From positions 1 to 64,000 of the forward strand of contig NZ_FTMS01000012.1 of assembly GCF_900156105.1 (NCBI RefSeq): a DNA stretch of 64,000 nt. Direction: 5' to 3'. The DNA is from Alkalispirochaeta americana (GTDB taxonomy: Bacteria; Spirochaetota; Spirochaetia; DSM-27196; Alkalispirochaetaceae). Position numbers and translations under genes: made by a program. The notes below the pieces were generated by a model. The model made no database searches and was not told where the DNA came from. It was given only the letters and a program-made list of their open reading frames with translations. This document shows, one piece after another, positions 14,877-23,551 of this stretch (the first letter of the stretch is position 1; each line of letters opens with the position of its first letter).

Positions 14877-16316
14877 TCACGGGGCATCCCGGTTCTGAAC
14901 CCGGTTTCGGCCAGATTCCTTTGCCAGGTACAGGCGGCTGTCAGCTCGCTGAAGGAGCTTCTCCTGGAGGGCCTGAAGGTGAGTGGAATCAGAATGAGAC
15001 TGGAGTTCTTCCGGGGTGCAGAGTTCTTCCAGGGTCGAGACTCCCAGACTCATCGTTACGGGGTGATCAGGGATTATCGCAAGACCGGCCACGTGCTGGC
15101 GTATTCTCTCGGCCAGGGTGGTTGCGCTGGGCAAGTCGGTTTCGGGGAGAACAATGAGGAACTCCTCGCCGCCCCACCTCCCAAGGTGGTCGCTGGGCCG
15201 GAGGGATTCGGCCATGGCCGAAGCGGCGGCTTTCAGGACACTATCTCCCGCATCGTGGCCCAAGGTGTCGTTTACCGCCTTGAAGTGATCCAGATCGGCC
15301 ATAATGACCGACAGGGGACTGGTATAACGTATTGCCCGGGTCATCTCCCGGGAGAGTTCTTCCTGGATCTTTCGCCGGTTGGCGATGCCCGTGAGGGCAT
15401 CCTGCTCGGAGAGAGTCCGGAGTTTCTCCTGAAGGGTTTTTTCTTCGGTAATGTCCCGGGAGGCGCCCACGAGCTGAACGATTTTGCCCTCCCGGTATAT
15501 TGGGGCCAGTTTGGTTTGCCAGGTCCGGGTGCTCGCGGGAAGAGCCAGGGTTTCCTCGTAGGTGAGGGGTGCCCCTGCTTCAAGGCAGATTCGGTAGTAG
15601 CGCGAGACTGTCCGGGCCGTTTCCGGGGGCAGGAGTTCTTCCGGTGATTTTCCTCGCACCGCTTCGGTGGTAAAGCCCGTCAGTTCCTCGTGGGCCGGGT
15701 TGAGCTTGCGATAACGGAATACCGCCTGGGGCCGGGAATCTGTTTTTCGGGGCGTATCTTCCCGGGATGGAGCGTGGTCCACATCGACGAGAAAGATCGC
15801 GTCCTGGGTGTTCGAAAAGATGGCGTCGAGTTCGCCCAGGGCTATATCGCGTTCTTTTCGGAGTCGTCGCGTTTCGGTGATGTCGTTTTGTACCCCCACG
15901 TAGTGAGTTATTTTTCCCTCTTTGTCTGTGACGGGGTTTATGATCTGGAAGGCCCAGTAGAGGGTGCCGTCCTTGCGGCGATTGATAATCTCCTCCTGCC
16001 AGGATTCCCCTGCCAGAATTGTCTTCCAGAGCCGCTGGTAATACTCCAGGGCCATCTTTTCCGATTTGAGAACTGATATGTTTTTTCCGAGGAGCTCCTC
16101 CCGGGAATAGCCGGCGATGCGGCAGAATCCGGGGTTCACCATTTCCAGAACTCCCTCAGAGTCGGTAATGTAGATGCCGTGGTCTGCAGCGTCCACAGCT
16201 TGCTGCAGCAGAGGCTCTCTGGCCTCGGCACTTCTGCCGGTTGAACAGAGCATGATAGAATCCGTTCCGGTGCTTCGGTGTCCTGGATCATTTGCTTTCA
16301 AGTCATTTGACTCCAT
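14877..16316 (-). CDS. PAS-domain diguanylate cyclase
   Basis: This 479-residue protein has no clear membrane segment. A PAS domain follows the N terminus (AVDAADHGIYITDSEGVLEMVNPGF ... GYSREELLGKNISVL). A PAC segment (YWAFQIINPVTDKEGKITHYVGVQNDITE) and a second PAS (about 170-300) come next. The GGDEF domain runs from about residue 310 to the end, with the active-site loop GRWGGEEFLIVLPE (GGEEF variant, catalytically competent in the family). It would make cyclic di-GMP in response to a ligand or redox signal. ATG 16316 has no Shine-Dalgarno but lies six bases from a -10 box; ATG 16253, with GGA eight bases upstream, is an alternative. Confidence 0.88.
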   Translation of the reverse strand: MESNDLKANDPGHRSTGTDSIMLCSTGRSAEAREPLLQQAVDAADHGIYITDSEGVLEMVNPGFCRIAGYSREELLGKNISVLKSEKMALEYYQRLWKTILAGESWQEEIINRRKDGTLYWAFQIINPVTDKEGKITHYVGVQNDITETRRLRKERDIALGELDAIFSNTQDAIFLVDVDHAPSREDTPRKTDSRPQAVFRYRKLNPAHEELTGFTTEAVRGKSPEELLPPETARTVSRYYRICLEAGAPLTYEETLALPASTRTWQTKLAPIYREGKIVQLVGASRDITEEKTLQEKLRTLSEQDALTGIANRRKIQEELSREMTRAIRYTSPLSVIMADLDHFKAVNDTLGHDAGDSVLKAAASAMAESLRPSDHLGRWGGEEFLIVLPETDLPSATTLAERIRQHVAGLAIIPDHPVTMSLGVSTLEELCTPEELQSHSDSTHLQALQEKLLQRADSRLYLAKESGRNRVQNRDAP

Positions 16317-16322
16317 CGTAAT

Positions 16323-16352
16323 AATGTACAACAAATAAGAAGGTGGATGCAA
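16323..16352 (-). promoter_or_regulatory. promoter of the diguanylate cyclase, leaderless geometry
   Basis: TTGCAT, an 18-base spacer, TACATT, then six bases (ATTACG) before the ATG at 16316. No ribosome site is present. Confidence 0.5.
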
Positions 16353-16511
16353 AGTTTGCGGATTGCTGGCTGCGAAATGCGAATACCGTCGCTGTCCGGC
16401 CGAGAGCAACGGCTACAGCCATAAGGTGTGTGCGGAGTACTGCGCAACCACAGCATGAAGAGATGCTGCGCAGGGGCCTGTGGGTGCTGCGCAGGATATA
16501 AGGAGGGTCTG

Positions 16512-17819
16512 GTGAAACGGTGTATATGGGTGGGAATAATTTTTCTTGTGGCCGGAGGCTTTGTCTTCCCCGGGGGAATCTTCGAGCGATCATCTTCGGA
16601 AACAGCCGAAGGGTCTGAAGTGGGAGAGGGGGCCCGGGAGGTCTCCCGGGATATCCCCCAGGAGGTGGATACCCCCTCCTGGGTGCAGCTTATTCAGGAA
16701 GGAAAGCTCCGGGAGCTTCAGGACCAGTATCCCGGGTCTATCGTCGGGGTAGGGGAGGCTCAAAGCCGTGCGCAGGCAGAGGCCGCAGCTGCCGTGGACT
16801 TTGCCGGAAATCTTTCCACCGAAGTGGATGCCCGGGTTATCGATCGGGAAGTTGCTACTCGCGAGGGCTCCGAGTTTTTGCAGAAGGTAGAATCAGAGGT
16901 GAGAAGCCAGGCGATAATATCGGGAATTCGACCCGAGGCCTGGCGCCATCCCGCCAGCGGGATCTGGTACGCAAAAATACGCGCAACCCACGAGGAATAT
17001 CGAGTGAAGCTGGCCGAGTGGGCGCGTACCATGGCAGAGATGGGCGAGGCCGAGCGGGAACGGCAACTTCAGGCCCTGCGCGACGAGGAGGCCCGGGTTG
17101 TGCAGCGCCAGAAAGAGATCGAGCTGGACAAGATGCGGGATCAGGTTCGCCTGGCTGACCGGCGCATGCGGGCCGATCGGTACCGGGACTTTCTGGATCA
17201 CTCCCTCATGAGCCGCGAGCGGAGGCTTCCCACGGGGTACCTGCCCGGGGCGATCGAGATCAACCTGGCTTATACCGGGTCGGAAGACGAGCGGGCAGCA
17301 GATTTCTCGGTTGACAAGACGATGCTAAGGCTTTTCCAGGTCGGGCTGGACGGTCAGGGAATCTACGATACCGAGGAATCGGACGTGGCCGTGGAACTCA
17401 CGGGGCGGGTCATGGTCCAGGTCTTGTCCCGGGCCGGGCTTGTTACCAGCACCACCATCGGTTTGGGAGGGTTCGGAAGAGCTTCTCTGGGAGGGGCAAA
17501 GGACCGAGAGTGGGATGAGCAGGGGGCCTGGCTTGCCGGTCCTTTTGTGGTGGCCGATATCCTCATCCCGGCACTGCTCCACACGCGGTACAGCCTCTAT
17601 GCAGGAACCGATTACGCCCAGGCGAGGCTGGGGTGGTATCCTTTTTGGTGGGTGATCCAGGAGGCTGTAGCGGTTCACGTGGCAGCAACCTACGATGTGG
17701 ACGACGAAGACGCGCACTGGGGGGCGGGGCTGGCATTTCGTCCCGCCGAGGCGATACGGATCTTTCTGGAGTCGGAAAACCTCTCGTATCTCCGGGGAGG
17801 AATAACCTTGTCCTATTGA
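16512..17819 (+). CDS. LPP20-like envelope protein with coiled coil and beta-rich C-terminal domain
   Basis: This 435-residue protein starts at GTG 16512 with AAGGAGG four bases upstream; the frame is open back to 16428 but lacks such a site. A signal peptide covers about 1-22. Residues about 60-170 resemble the LPP20/flagellar-assembly lipoprotein domain (GVGEAQSRAQAEAAAAVDFAGNL, EVDARVIDREVATREG, WYAKIRATHEEY). A charged helical stretch with coiled-coil character follows (about 170-235). The C-terminal 200 residues are alternating beta strands ending GGITLSY, as in outer-membrane or barrel-like proteins. Its role is unknown; structural or envelope attachment is inferred. Confidence 0.72.
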   Translation: MKRCIWVGIIFLVAGGFVFPGGIFERSSSETAEGSEVGEGAREVSRDIPQEVDTPSWVQLIQEGKLRELQDQYPGSIVGVGEAQSRAQAEAAAAVDFAGNLSTEVDARVIDREVATREGSEFLQKVESEVRSQAIISGIRPEAWRHPASGIWYAKIRATHEEYRVKLAEWARTMAEMGEAERERQLQALRDEEARVVQRQKEIELDKMRDQVRLADRRMRADRYRDFLDHSLMSRERRLPTGYLPGAIEINLAYTGSEDERAADFSVDKTMLRLFQVGLDGQGIYDTEESDVAVELTGRVMVQVLSRAGLVTSTTIGLGGFGRASLGGAKDREWDEQGAWLAGPFVVADILIPALLHTRYSLYAGTDYAQARLGWYPFWWVIQEAVAVHVAATYDVDDEDAHWGAGLAFRPAEAIRIFLESENLSYLRGGITLSY

Positions 17820-17831
17820 AGTCCTATTGAA
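17810..17831 (+). repeat. 11-bp tandem duplication spanning a stop codon
   Basis: GTCCTATTGAA occurs twice back to back at the end of the LPP20-like gene. The first copy supplies the final Ser-Tyr-stop; the second lies just beyond it. It looks like a small replication-slippage duplication. Confidence 0.7.
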
Positions 17832-17954
17832 TCCTGCCGGGAGATCGCCCTGCTGCGCAGAACCGGACATAGCGAAGCGGGGCGGCGGGAGCCCGGGACG
17901 GTGCCTCGGCGGAGCGCAACGGTCCGGGCTCACCTGGGGGGCCGCCCACCCGGA

Positions 17955-20204
17955 TCAGACCTCGAAACTTCTCAACATGGTCTGCTGGGCCGACGAGGAG
18001 GATGCCAGGGACTGACTGCAGGCAAAGACGGCGTCCATGGCCTGCGATATTTCCTTCTGGGCATCTTCTACCTCCCGGATGTCGGTGACCAGGTTCTTCA
18101 ACCCTGTTTCAAACTCTTCCGTCGAGAGATCTACCTTCTGAAGTTGCTCCCGCACCGTTTCCAGGTGATGCCGAACGGAGTTGATGGTGGTGGTGTTGTG
18201 CTCCATCTGGGAGAGAATTGACTGAAAGACCTCCTCCATCCGTTTGGAGGTTTCCCTGTTTCGCTGGATCGACTGGACGCTGGTGTCTACCGTGGAAGAG
18301 ACCTCCCGGATATTCTCTACCACTTCTCCCAGGTGGGTTTCGATCCGGTCGCTCGTTTGGGACGATTGGGCCGAGAGGGCGCGGATCTCGTCGGCCACTA
18401 CGGCAAACCCCCGGCCAGCCTCGCCGGCCCGGGCAGATTCGATGGCGGCGTTCATGGCAAGCATATGGGTTCGATCGCCGATATCCTTGATTGCCTGGAT
18501 CAACTGCAACACATCCTGGGAGCGCCCGGCGAGTTTCTCTACAACGCTGGCAGTATTGCTGATGGTCGTGACGGTTTTGTCGGTCTCGGCGATTCCCTGG
18601 TTAATGGTTGTTCCTCCCTCTTCGGAGGCTACCCGGATTTGCTCTGCCCGGGAGACCATCTCGGGGAGTGTTTCTGCCATCCCTTCCAGGGCAGAACGGA
18701 GTTCCGAGCTTGCTTCGGTAATGCGGTGACTCGCCCGTTCCTGCGTCAGGGACTGCTCTTTGAGGCTCGTTGCTGCGGCTTCCACCCGTTTCAGTACCTT
18801 TCCTGACCGGTCAGCACCAGCCGAGAGATCCTCGGCGGCAGAGCCAACGATTCGGGCCTGGTCCCGGATAGAGAAGATCATCTCCCTCAACGACGCCGGT
18901 TCCTGGTTGCAGGTTGCCACAACAACCCCCATATCGGCAGCCTCGTTGATGGTTGGGATCAGCTGGTCGGAGAAAACGGGAACTACCAGACCGTGGGCAC
19001 CATTTTTTGCCACCCGGCGAATCATGCGGTGCCACTGCTCAAGGTCGTAGGGTTTGGAAGGGTCATCGGGGAGGGCCACCGTAACCTGTACTCCCAGATT
19101 CTTCAGTTCCTGTTGTGCTTCCTGTGCTCCCAGCTCCACGGTATTCCAGAAGTCGTAGTTCTTGGGGAGAAGATAGGTGATTTTCAGAAGGCGGTCGGGA
19201 CGCTTCGGGGAGAGGGCTGCGCGATCCTCCCTGTCGATGGGGTTTGCCAGCATGGCGCGGTAGTTTTCCTGATTCAGTGTTTTGGGGACAATAAACTGAC
19301 GAGGCGTCTCCGGTTTCCATCCGCTCACCAGATGGTTGTAAATGTGGACCATGGGGTTGAAGCCCTGGAGATAGGGGTCCTGTGTGAGGGTCGCGTCGAG
19401 GTGTCCTGACTCGAAAAAGGAGAGAAAATCCTTCCTGCGCCCGTGGCCCACCAGGATTGTCCGGTTTGGAGGAAACTGTTCCTGGATGGCCTTGAAGACC
19501 GCCTCGGTGGAGGCTTCTTCCAACTGATATACAGCGGTAATGGAGGGATCCGTGCGCAGGACCTCGCAGATTCCCGTGATGGCGCGCTCGGCATTGCGCC
19601 CGCTGTAGATCACCTGACCAAGATCCACCCCGGCAAACTCCGTGTTCAGGGTGCTGGTAAAGCCCCGTTCCCGCAGGACAGAGTAGTTGGTGGAGTGGTC
19701 TACGGCCACTACGGCCACGCGTCCCTTGCCGCCGCAGAGTTCGCCGATCAGACGTGCCGCCCGCTGTCCGTGGGCAAAATCGTCAATGCCGGTGTAGATC
19801 AGGCGTTTGATAGGGACCGCCGTGAGGGATGTTGCCGCATCGGTGCTGGCCGACAGTTGTTCCACCAGGTCGTTGTAGGCCTCCCGGGCGACGGCGCAAC
19901 CTCCCCGGCCTTGCTTCCCTGTTTCCCAGCGCCGGGGTTTTTGTGGTGGCGAGGTGTTGAGTCTCCCCTTTGCCACATCCCAAATCAGCCGCGAGAGCGG
20001 TTGAGCCGATTCGGTTACGGCTTCCCTGATATGAGTTACCAGATCGGCCTGTTCCCGCCGCAAGAGGCGTTGCCGCACCAGGGCGTATCCCAGAAACAGC
20101 AACGCCGCCGCCGCCAGGAGCGGTTCCGCCATTCCTCCCTGCATCCAAAGAGCCCCTCCCGTCAGGAGAAGGGCCAGACCCCCGAAAAAAACTGCCATAG
20201 CCAT
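17955..20204 (-). CDS. methyl-accepting chemotaxis protein with a lobe-swapped periplasmic-binding-protein-like sensor
   Basis: This 749-residue protein starts at ATG 20204 (the frame is open to a TTG at 20243). Two hydrophobic helices (about 3-22, 26-44) form a tight hairpin, so the rest should be cytoplasmic. Residues about 132-310 match the C-terminal lobe of ribose/LacI-type binding proteins (IYTGIDDFAHGQRAARLI, GKGRVAVV, RERGF, DATLTQDPYLQG). Residues about 339-440 match the N-terminal lobe of the same fold (YDFWNTVELGAQEAQQELKNLGVQVTV, GLVVPVFSDQLIPTINEA, VVVATCNQEP). The lobes are therefore in reversed order. Residues about 455-749 are the MCP signalling coiled coil with tip GDRTHMLAMNAAIESARAGEAGRGFAVVADEIRAL. 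It likely signals to CheA/CheW. Confidence 0.9.
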   Translation of the reverse strand: MAMAVFFGGLALLLTGGALWMQGGMAEPLLAAAALLFLGYALVRQRLLRREQADLVTHIREAVTESAQPLSRLIWDVAKGRLNTSPPQKPRRWETGKQGRGGCAVAREAYNDLVEQLSASTDAATSLTAVPIKRLIYTGIDDFAHGQRAARLIGELCGGKGRVAVVAVDHSTNYSVLRERGFTSTLNTEFAGVDLGQVIYSGRNAERAITGICEVLRTDPSITAVYQLEEASTEAVFKAIQEQFPPNRTILVGHGRRKDFLSFFESGHLDATLTQDPYLQGFNPMVHIYNHLVSGWKPETPRQFIVPKTLNQENYRAMLANPIDREDRAALSPKRPDRLLKITYLLPKNYDFWNTVELGAQEAQQELKNLGVQVTVALPDDPSKPYDLEQWHRMIRRVAKNGAHGLVVPVFSDQLIPTINEAADMGVVVATCNQEPASLREMIFSIRDQARIVGSAAEDLSAGADRSGKVLKRVEAAATSLKEQSLTQERASHRITEASSELRSALEGMAETLPEMVSRAEQIRVASEEGGTTINQGIAETDKTVTTISNTASVVEKLAGRSQDVLQLIQAIKDIGDRTHMLAMNAAIESARAGEAGRGFAVVADEIRALSAQSSQTSDRIETHLGEVVENIREVSSTVDTSVQSIQRNRETSKRMEEVFQSILSQMEHNTTTINSVRHHLETVREQLQKVDLSTEEFETGLKNLVTDIREVEDAQKEISQAMDAVFACSQSLASSSSAQQTMLRSFEV

Positions 20205-20214
20205 AGGTGAGAAT

Positions 20215-20243
20215 ATGTTATCACCACAATGACGAATGTGCAA
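20215..20243 (-). promoter_or_regulatory. promoter of the lobe-swapped chemoreceptor, near-leaderless
   Basis: TTGCAC, a 17-base spacer, TAACAT, then ten bases before ATG 20204. The transcript start is predicted about 4 bases ahead of the ATG, with no ribosome site. This supports ATG 20204 over the upstream TTG, which lies inside the -35 box. Confidence 0.6.
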
Positions 20244-20288
20244 ATTAAAAAATTCATTAATTTGTGGAACTGCGCTGTTTTATTATTT

Positions 20289-21722
20289 TCAGTGGTCCTG
20301 TGGAAATTCCGGCGGGGAGGAGCCTGCTTCCGGGGGTGTTGCCCGAGGGAGCACAAGATGGGCCACAACGGTCTCTTCCTGCTGGCTGATGGTGATTCTT
20401 CCCTGGTGGCGGTCCACGATGGCCCTGGTGATGGCCAGGCCCAGGCCAGATCCGGGAGACGACCGGCTTCGATCGCCCCGATAGAGACGGTCGAAGAGGT
20501 GCTCCCGGTCCTTTTCGGGAATCCATCCCTTGTTTTCTACCCAAAGATGAACTTCCCGAGGGGTCTCGGTGATTCGCGCCGTCACAGGCCTGTGTGGATC
20601 ACCGTGAATCAGTGCGTTTTCCAGCAGGTTTGTCAGTGCTCGAAGCAGAAGGTTTCGGTCTCCCCGGCACAAAGCGGGGGGTATATCGAGGGTCCATAGA
20701 TCGTGCCGTGGGGTATCCCCCTCTGGAGTATTGGAGAGATCGTTCCTCTCTCTCCGGTGGGCAATTCGCTCCGTGGCGGTGTTGACAAGCTGGTCCAGAC
20801 GGACTGGTTCTTCCTCCAGGGAGAGCTCCGGTGATTCCACCCAGCTGAGTTCCCGCAAAGCCCGAACCAGCTCTTCCACCCGGTGCACCTCGCTGAAAAG
20901 CGACCGGAGTCGTTCCGGCGCCGGTGCCAGCACCCCCTCGATCATCCCCTCCAGCTGGGATGCCAGAGCGGAGACAGGCGTCCTGAGATCGTGGGAAATA
21001 TCTTGCATCCACTGCCGGCGCAACTGCTCTGCCTGGGTGAGTTGATCCTGCAAGGCTCGGGCTGCATCGGCTATGGCCCGAAGCTCCTGGGCGCCCTCCC
21101 GGGGAAAGGAGACATGACGGCTCCCCGAGGCCAGATCACCCAGTCCGGTGGCGAGTCTGCTGGCTTGGGCAGTGAGATGCCTCGAAATCAACCCTGCCCC
21201 CACCAGGGCCAGCGCCAGGGAGAGCAGGAGTGCCACTGCCACCGTCAGAACCAGGGAGTTAATGAATTGCCGGTTCGAGAGGTCGCTTCGAAATCCCAGG
21301 GTGTCCACGGACAGATAGGCCACCAGATGTTCCTGATCAAAAACGGCCAGTGCAGGATTCCGTGTTTTTCCCAGGGTCGACAAAAGAGGGTCCAGATTTC
21401 TTGTATCCTCCGGATCGATCCGTGCTCCCTGATGATAGACAAAAACCGGTTCTCTCTGAGGGTCCAGGATTACCAGAGAAACTCCGGGAGTGAGGAATCG
21501 ACCCAGGGCCGGCGAGAGACGTTCTTCCTGAAGTGTTCCTTCTGCACGGACCACGCGCAGGATTTCCCGGGAGAAGGTGCTCTGGAGGTGGCGGGTTTTG
21601 TTGACGTTCCAGAGGGTCACCGATCGGCGAAGGCCCATCATAAAGATCACCCCCAGAACAATGCTCAGAAGCAAAAGCGCCCCTGCCATGCCCAGAAAAG
21701 TGCGGCCGAAGAGTGTTTTCAC
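20289..21722 (-). CDS. membrane sensor histidine kinase, BaeS/PhoR type
   Basis: This 477-residue protein starts at GTG 21722. TM1 lies at about 11-32, a periplasmic sensor domain at about 33-160, and TM2 at about 166-188. A HAMP linker follows (about 188-240). The HisKA box DISHDLRTPVSALASQ carries the phospho-His at about 257. The ATPase domain has NLLENALIHG (N box), DREHLFDRLYRGD (F box) and GSGLGLAITRAIVDRH (G2 box). It is last in an operon YD-repeat protein - response regulator - kinase. The signal is unknown; an envelope stress cue is plausible given the partner genes. Confidence 0.92.
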   Translation of the reverse strand: MKTLFGRTFLGMAGALLLLSIVLGVIFMMGLRRSVTLWNVNKTRHLQSTFSREILRVVRAEGTLQEERLSPALGRFLTPGVSLVILDPQREPVFVYHQGARIDPEDTRNLDPLLSTLGKTRNPALAVFDQEHLVAYLSVDTLGFRSDLSNRQFINSLVLTVAVALLLSLALALVGAGLISRHLTAQASRLATGLGDLASGSRHVSFPREGAQELRAIADAARALQDQLTQAEQLRRQWMQDISHDLRTPVSALASQLEGMIEGVLAPAPERLRSLFSEVHRVEELVRALRELSWVESPELSLEEEPVRLDQLVNTATERIAHRRERNDLSNTPEGDTPRHDLWTLDIPPALCRGDRNLLLRALTNLLENALIHGDPHRPVTARITETPREVHLWVENKGWIPEKDREHLFDRLYRGDRSRSSPGSGLGLAITRAIVDRHQGRITISQQEETVVAHLVLPRATPPEAGSSPPEFPQDH

Positions 21723-21753
21723 GGGCGGGCTCTCCTCACGAAGGAGTTCTCCT

Positions 21754-22443
21754 TCAACGGGGTTCTCCTGTAAAGCGGTAGCCGTAGCCTCGGACCGTCT
21801 CGAACCAGTCAGGATCTGTCAGTTTTCCTCGCAGATTTGAGAGATGGGTGTCCACGGTTCGTTCGGAGCCGTTGTGAAGATGCCCCAGGCAGTTCGAAAG
21901 GATCGATTCCCGGGAGACAACGCGGGGTGCCCGGGTGGCGCAGTACCACATGATTTCCCACTCGCCTGTGGTCAGGGCCAGAGGTTCTCCTTCCAGCAGG
22001 GCGATCCGGGTTTCCCGGTTCAGTTCCAGGGTCATTCCGTTATGGGTCCAGCGGCCCGATTCTCCCTGTTCCTCCGGAAGCGATCCGCCCCTCCGGAGAA
22101 GGGCCTGGACGCGCAAAACCAGCTCCTTGTTGGAAAAGGGTTTGACAACGTAGTCATCAGCTCCGATTTCAAAGCCCGTGATCCGATCCGATTCAGCGTC
22201 TCGCGCCGAGAGGAAGAGCAGGGGAGCCGATGTTTGGGCTCGCAGGCGTTTTGCCAGGAGAAAGCCGTCTCCGTCGGGGAGCATAATGTCCAGAATGATC
22301 AGATCGACCGACCGGGACGAGATCGCTTCCGCCACCCCTGTCACCCCCGGGAACTCGAGAACCTGGTGCCCTTCAAGCTGAAGATATTGCGAAACAGCCT
22401 CCCGGATGTTCTGGTTGTCTTCCACGATGATGATGTGAGCCAT
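21754..22443 (-). CDS. OmpR/PhoB-family response regulator
   Basis: This 229-residue protein has a receiver at 1-120 (IIIVEDNQNIREAV, phospho-Asp in LIILDIMLPDGDG, Lys in DYVVKPFSNKELV). A winged-helix output follows at about 130-229 (LTTGEWEIMWYCATRAPRVVSRESIL, SERTVDTHLSNLRGKL, VRGYGYRF). It starts 3 bases after the stop of the upstream YD-repeat gene and is followed by its kinase. An 11-bp direct repeat upstream of the operon (23435-23456) has the spacing typical of OmpR-family sites, so it may regulate itself and the divergent DUF4168 gene. Confidence 0.94.
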   Translation of the reverse strand: MAHIIIVEDNQNIREAVSQYLQLEGHQVLEFPGVTGVAEAISSRSVDLIILDIMLPDGDGFLLAKRLRAQTSAPLLFLSARDAESDRITGFEIGADDYVVKPFSNKELVLRVQALLRRGGSLPEEQGESGRWTHNGMTLELNRETRIALLEGEPLALTTGEWEIMWYCATRAPRVVSRESILSNCLGHLHNGSERTVDTHLSNLRGKLTDPDWFETVRGYGYRFTGEPR

Positions 22444-22446
22444 GGA

Positions 22447-23373
22447 TTACTCCTCCTCTCTATAGGTGAATCGACGGATTGTGCGCGTTTCGGTCACCGC
22501 CTTGAGCTGGTTTTCCTTGGTCCTGACGTTCCAGGTGATTCTGGAGATCCAGTTTCCGTGATCATCGTAGTTGTATTGGTAGTATCGTGTGGTGTGACTC
22601 TCGTCGGAGGCGGAGCTGATCCTGTGCAGGAGGGGGTTCCCGAACTGGTCGTACTGGAACTCTTCCCTTCGCAGGAGGGTCTCGTCGTGGTTCCTTTCCT
22701 CGATGCGGGTGGGTTGATCCCCCTGGCTATACCGGTAGGTGGTGGTGATGCTGCTCTGGGTTGTGGTATCCCGTTCCTCTTCGCGGATAATTCGGCCTTC
22801 CAAATCGTAGAGACGGGAGCCCTCGGTTATGATTCGTCCATCGGGATAGTAGAGGGACCAGTCTTCTCCGGGATTCCCGGTGCTTCGCAGCCGTTGCATC
22901 CACCAAAGGACCTCTCCCGAGGAGTCGTAGGCTGATTCCTCTACCCGGACCGTTTCACCCTCGCGTTGGGAGGTAAAGACCCGCTGGCCCGATATCGTTT
23001 CTCCCTGACCGTATTCGGTTTCCTGCAGGAGCGTACCTTCCTGGTCGTATCGATAGCGGTATCCCCAGAGAACGCGCCCCGAGGGGCCCCGGGCAAGCCA
23101 GTGTTCCAGCAAACCCTGATCGTTGTAGGAGAAAGTCTGGGTTACAGGTTCGTCGGGGTTGGGAATGTAACGGACAAGCTCTTTCAGCTTTCCCCGGCGG
23201 TTAAAATGGTACTGGTTGATCAGCCTCTCTTCCTCATCCTCACTGGTGTATTCCAGAACCTCCCGAACCGGCCCCCGGGGTTCCCATCGGGGGTCCTGGG
23301 GGGTGGAGTTTCCCGCCTGGACAGCGGTAGAGGCGAGGAGCGGCATAAGAAGAACCGCGATCGTCAGCTTCAT
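22447..23373 (-). CDS. exported YD-repeat-like protein leading a two-component operon
   Basis: This 308-residue protein has a signal peptide (about 1-20, cut after AVQA). The mature part consists of repeated beta-hairpin units with the aromatic-x-x-D/N-x-x-G-x pattern (YHFNRRGKL, FSYNDQGLL, YRYDQEGTLL, FQYDQFGNPLL, YNYDDHGNWI), as in YD/RHS-type repeats. It has no toxin or protease domain and is much shorter than RHS proteins. It precedes the response regulator by 3 bases. An exported protein transcribed with a sensor system may be the sensed ligand, an auxiliary sensor or a target; this is an inference. Confidence 0.75.
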   Translation of the reverse strand: MKLTIAVLLMPLLASTAVQAGNSTPQDPRWEPRGPVREVLEYTSEDEEERLINQYHFNRRGKLKELVRYIPNPDEPVTQTFSYNDQGLLEHWLARGPSGRVLWGYRYRYDQEGTLLQETEYGQGETISGQRVFTSQREGETVRVEESAYDSSGEVLWWMQRLRSTGNPGEDWSLYYPDGRIITEGSRLYDLEGRIIREEERDTTTQSSITTTYRYSQGDQPTRIEERNHDETLLRREEFQYDQFGNPLLHRISSASDESHTTRYYQYNYDDHGNWISRITWNVRTKENQLKAVTETRTIRRFTYREEE

Positions 23374-23434
23374 AGAGGTGTATCTTAACAGGTGTGATCA
23401 CTTCGTATCATCAGTTCGCGGATTTTTGCTCTCC

Positions 23435-23456
23435 ATCTTGACGCAATCTTGACACG
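23435..23456. promoter_or_regulatory. 11-bp direct repeat, candidate OmpR-family operator
   Basis: ATCTTGACGCA is followed immediately by ATCTTGACACG. It lies in the 150-base divergent spacer between the YD-repeat/two-component operon and the DUF4168 gene. Tandem 11-bp sites are the usual target form for OmpR/PhoB-type regulators. Confidence 0.5.
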
Positions 23457-23524
23457 CTGTGGCGGGGGCCTTGAAGGCGATCTGGTAGGTTATGTCTCGA
23501 ACGAGTTAGAAAGGAGTTCAGATT

Positions 23525-23551
23525 ATGAGAAGTATGAGAAGTATGAGAAGT
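23525..23551 (+). repeat. 9-bp tandem repeat of start codons (three perfect copies and a variant)
   Basis: ATGAGAAGT is repeated three times, followed by ATGAGAGCG and then ATGACC. Every unit supplies an in-frame ATG, so the gene has five in-frame start codons within 39 bases, at different distances from one ribosome site. Confidence 0.9.
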
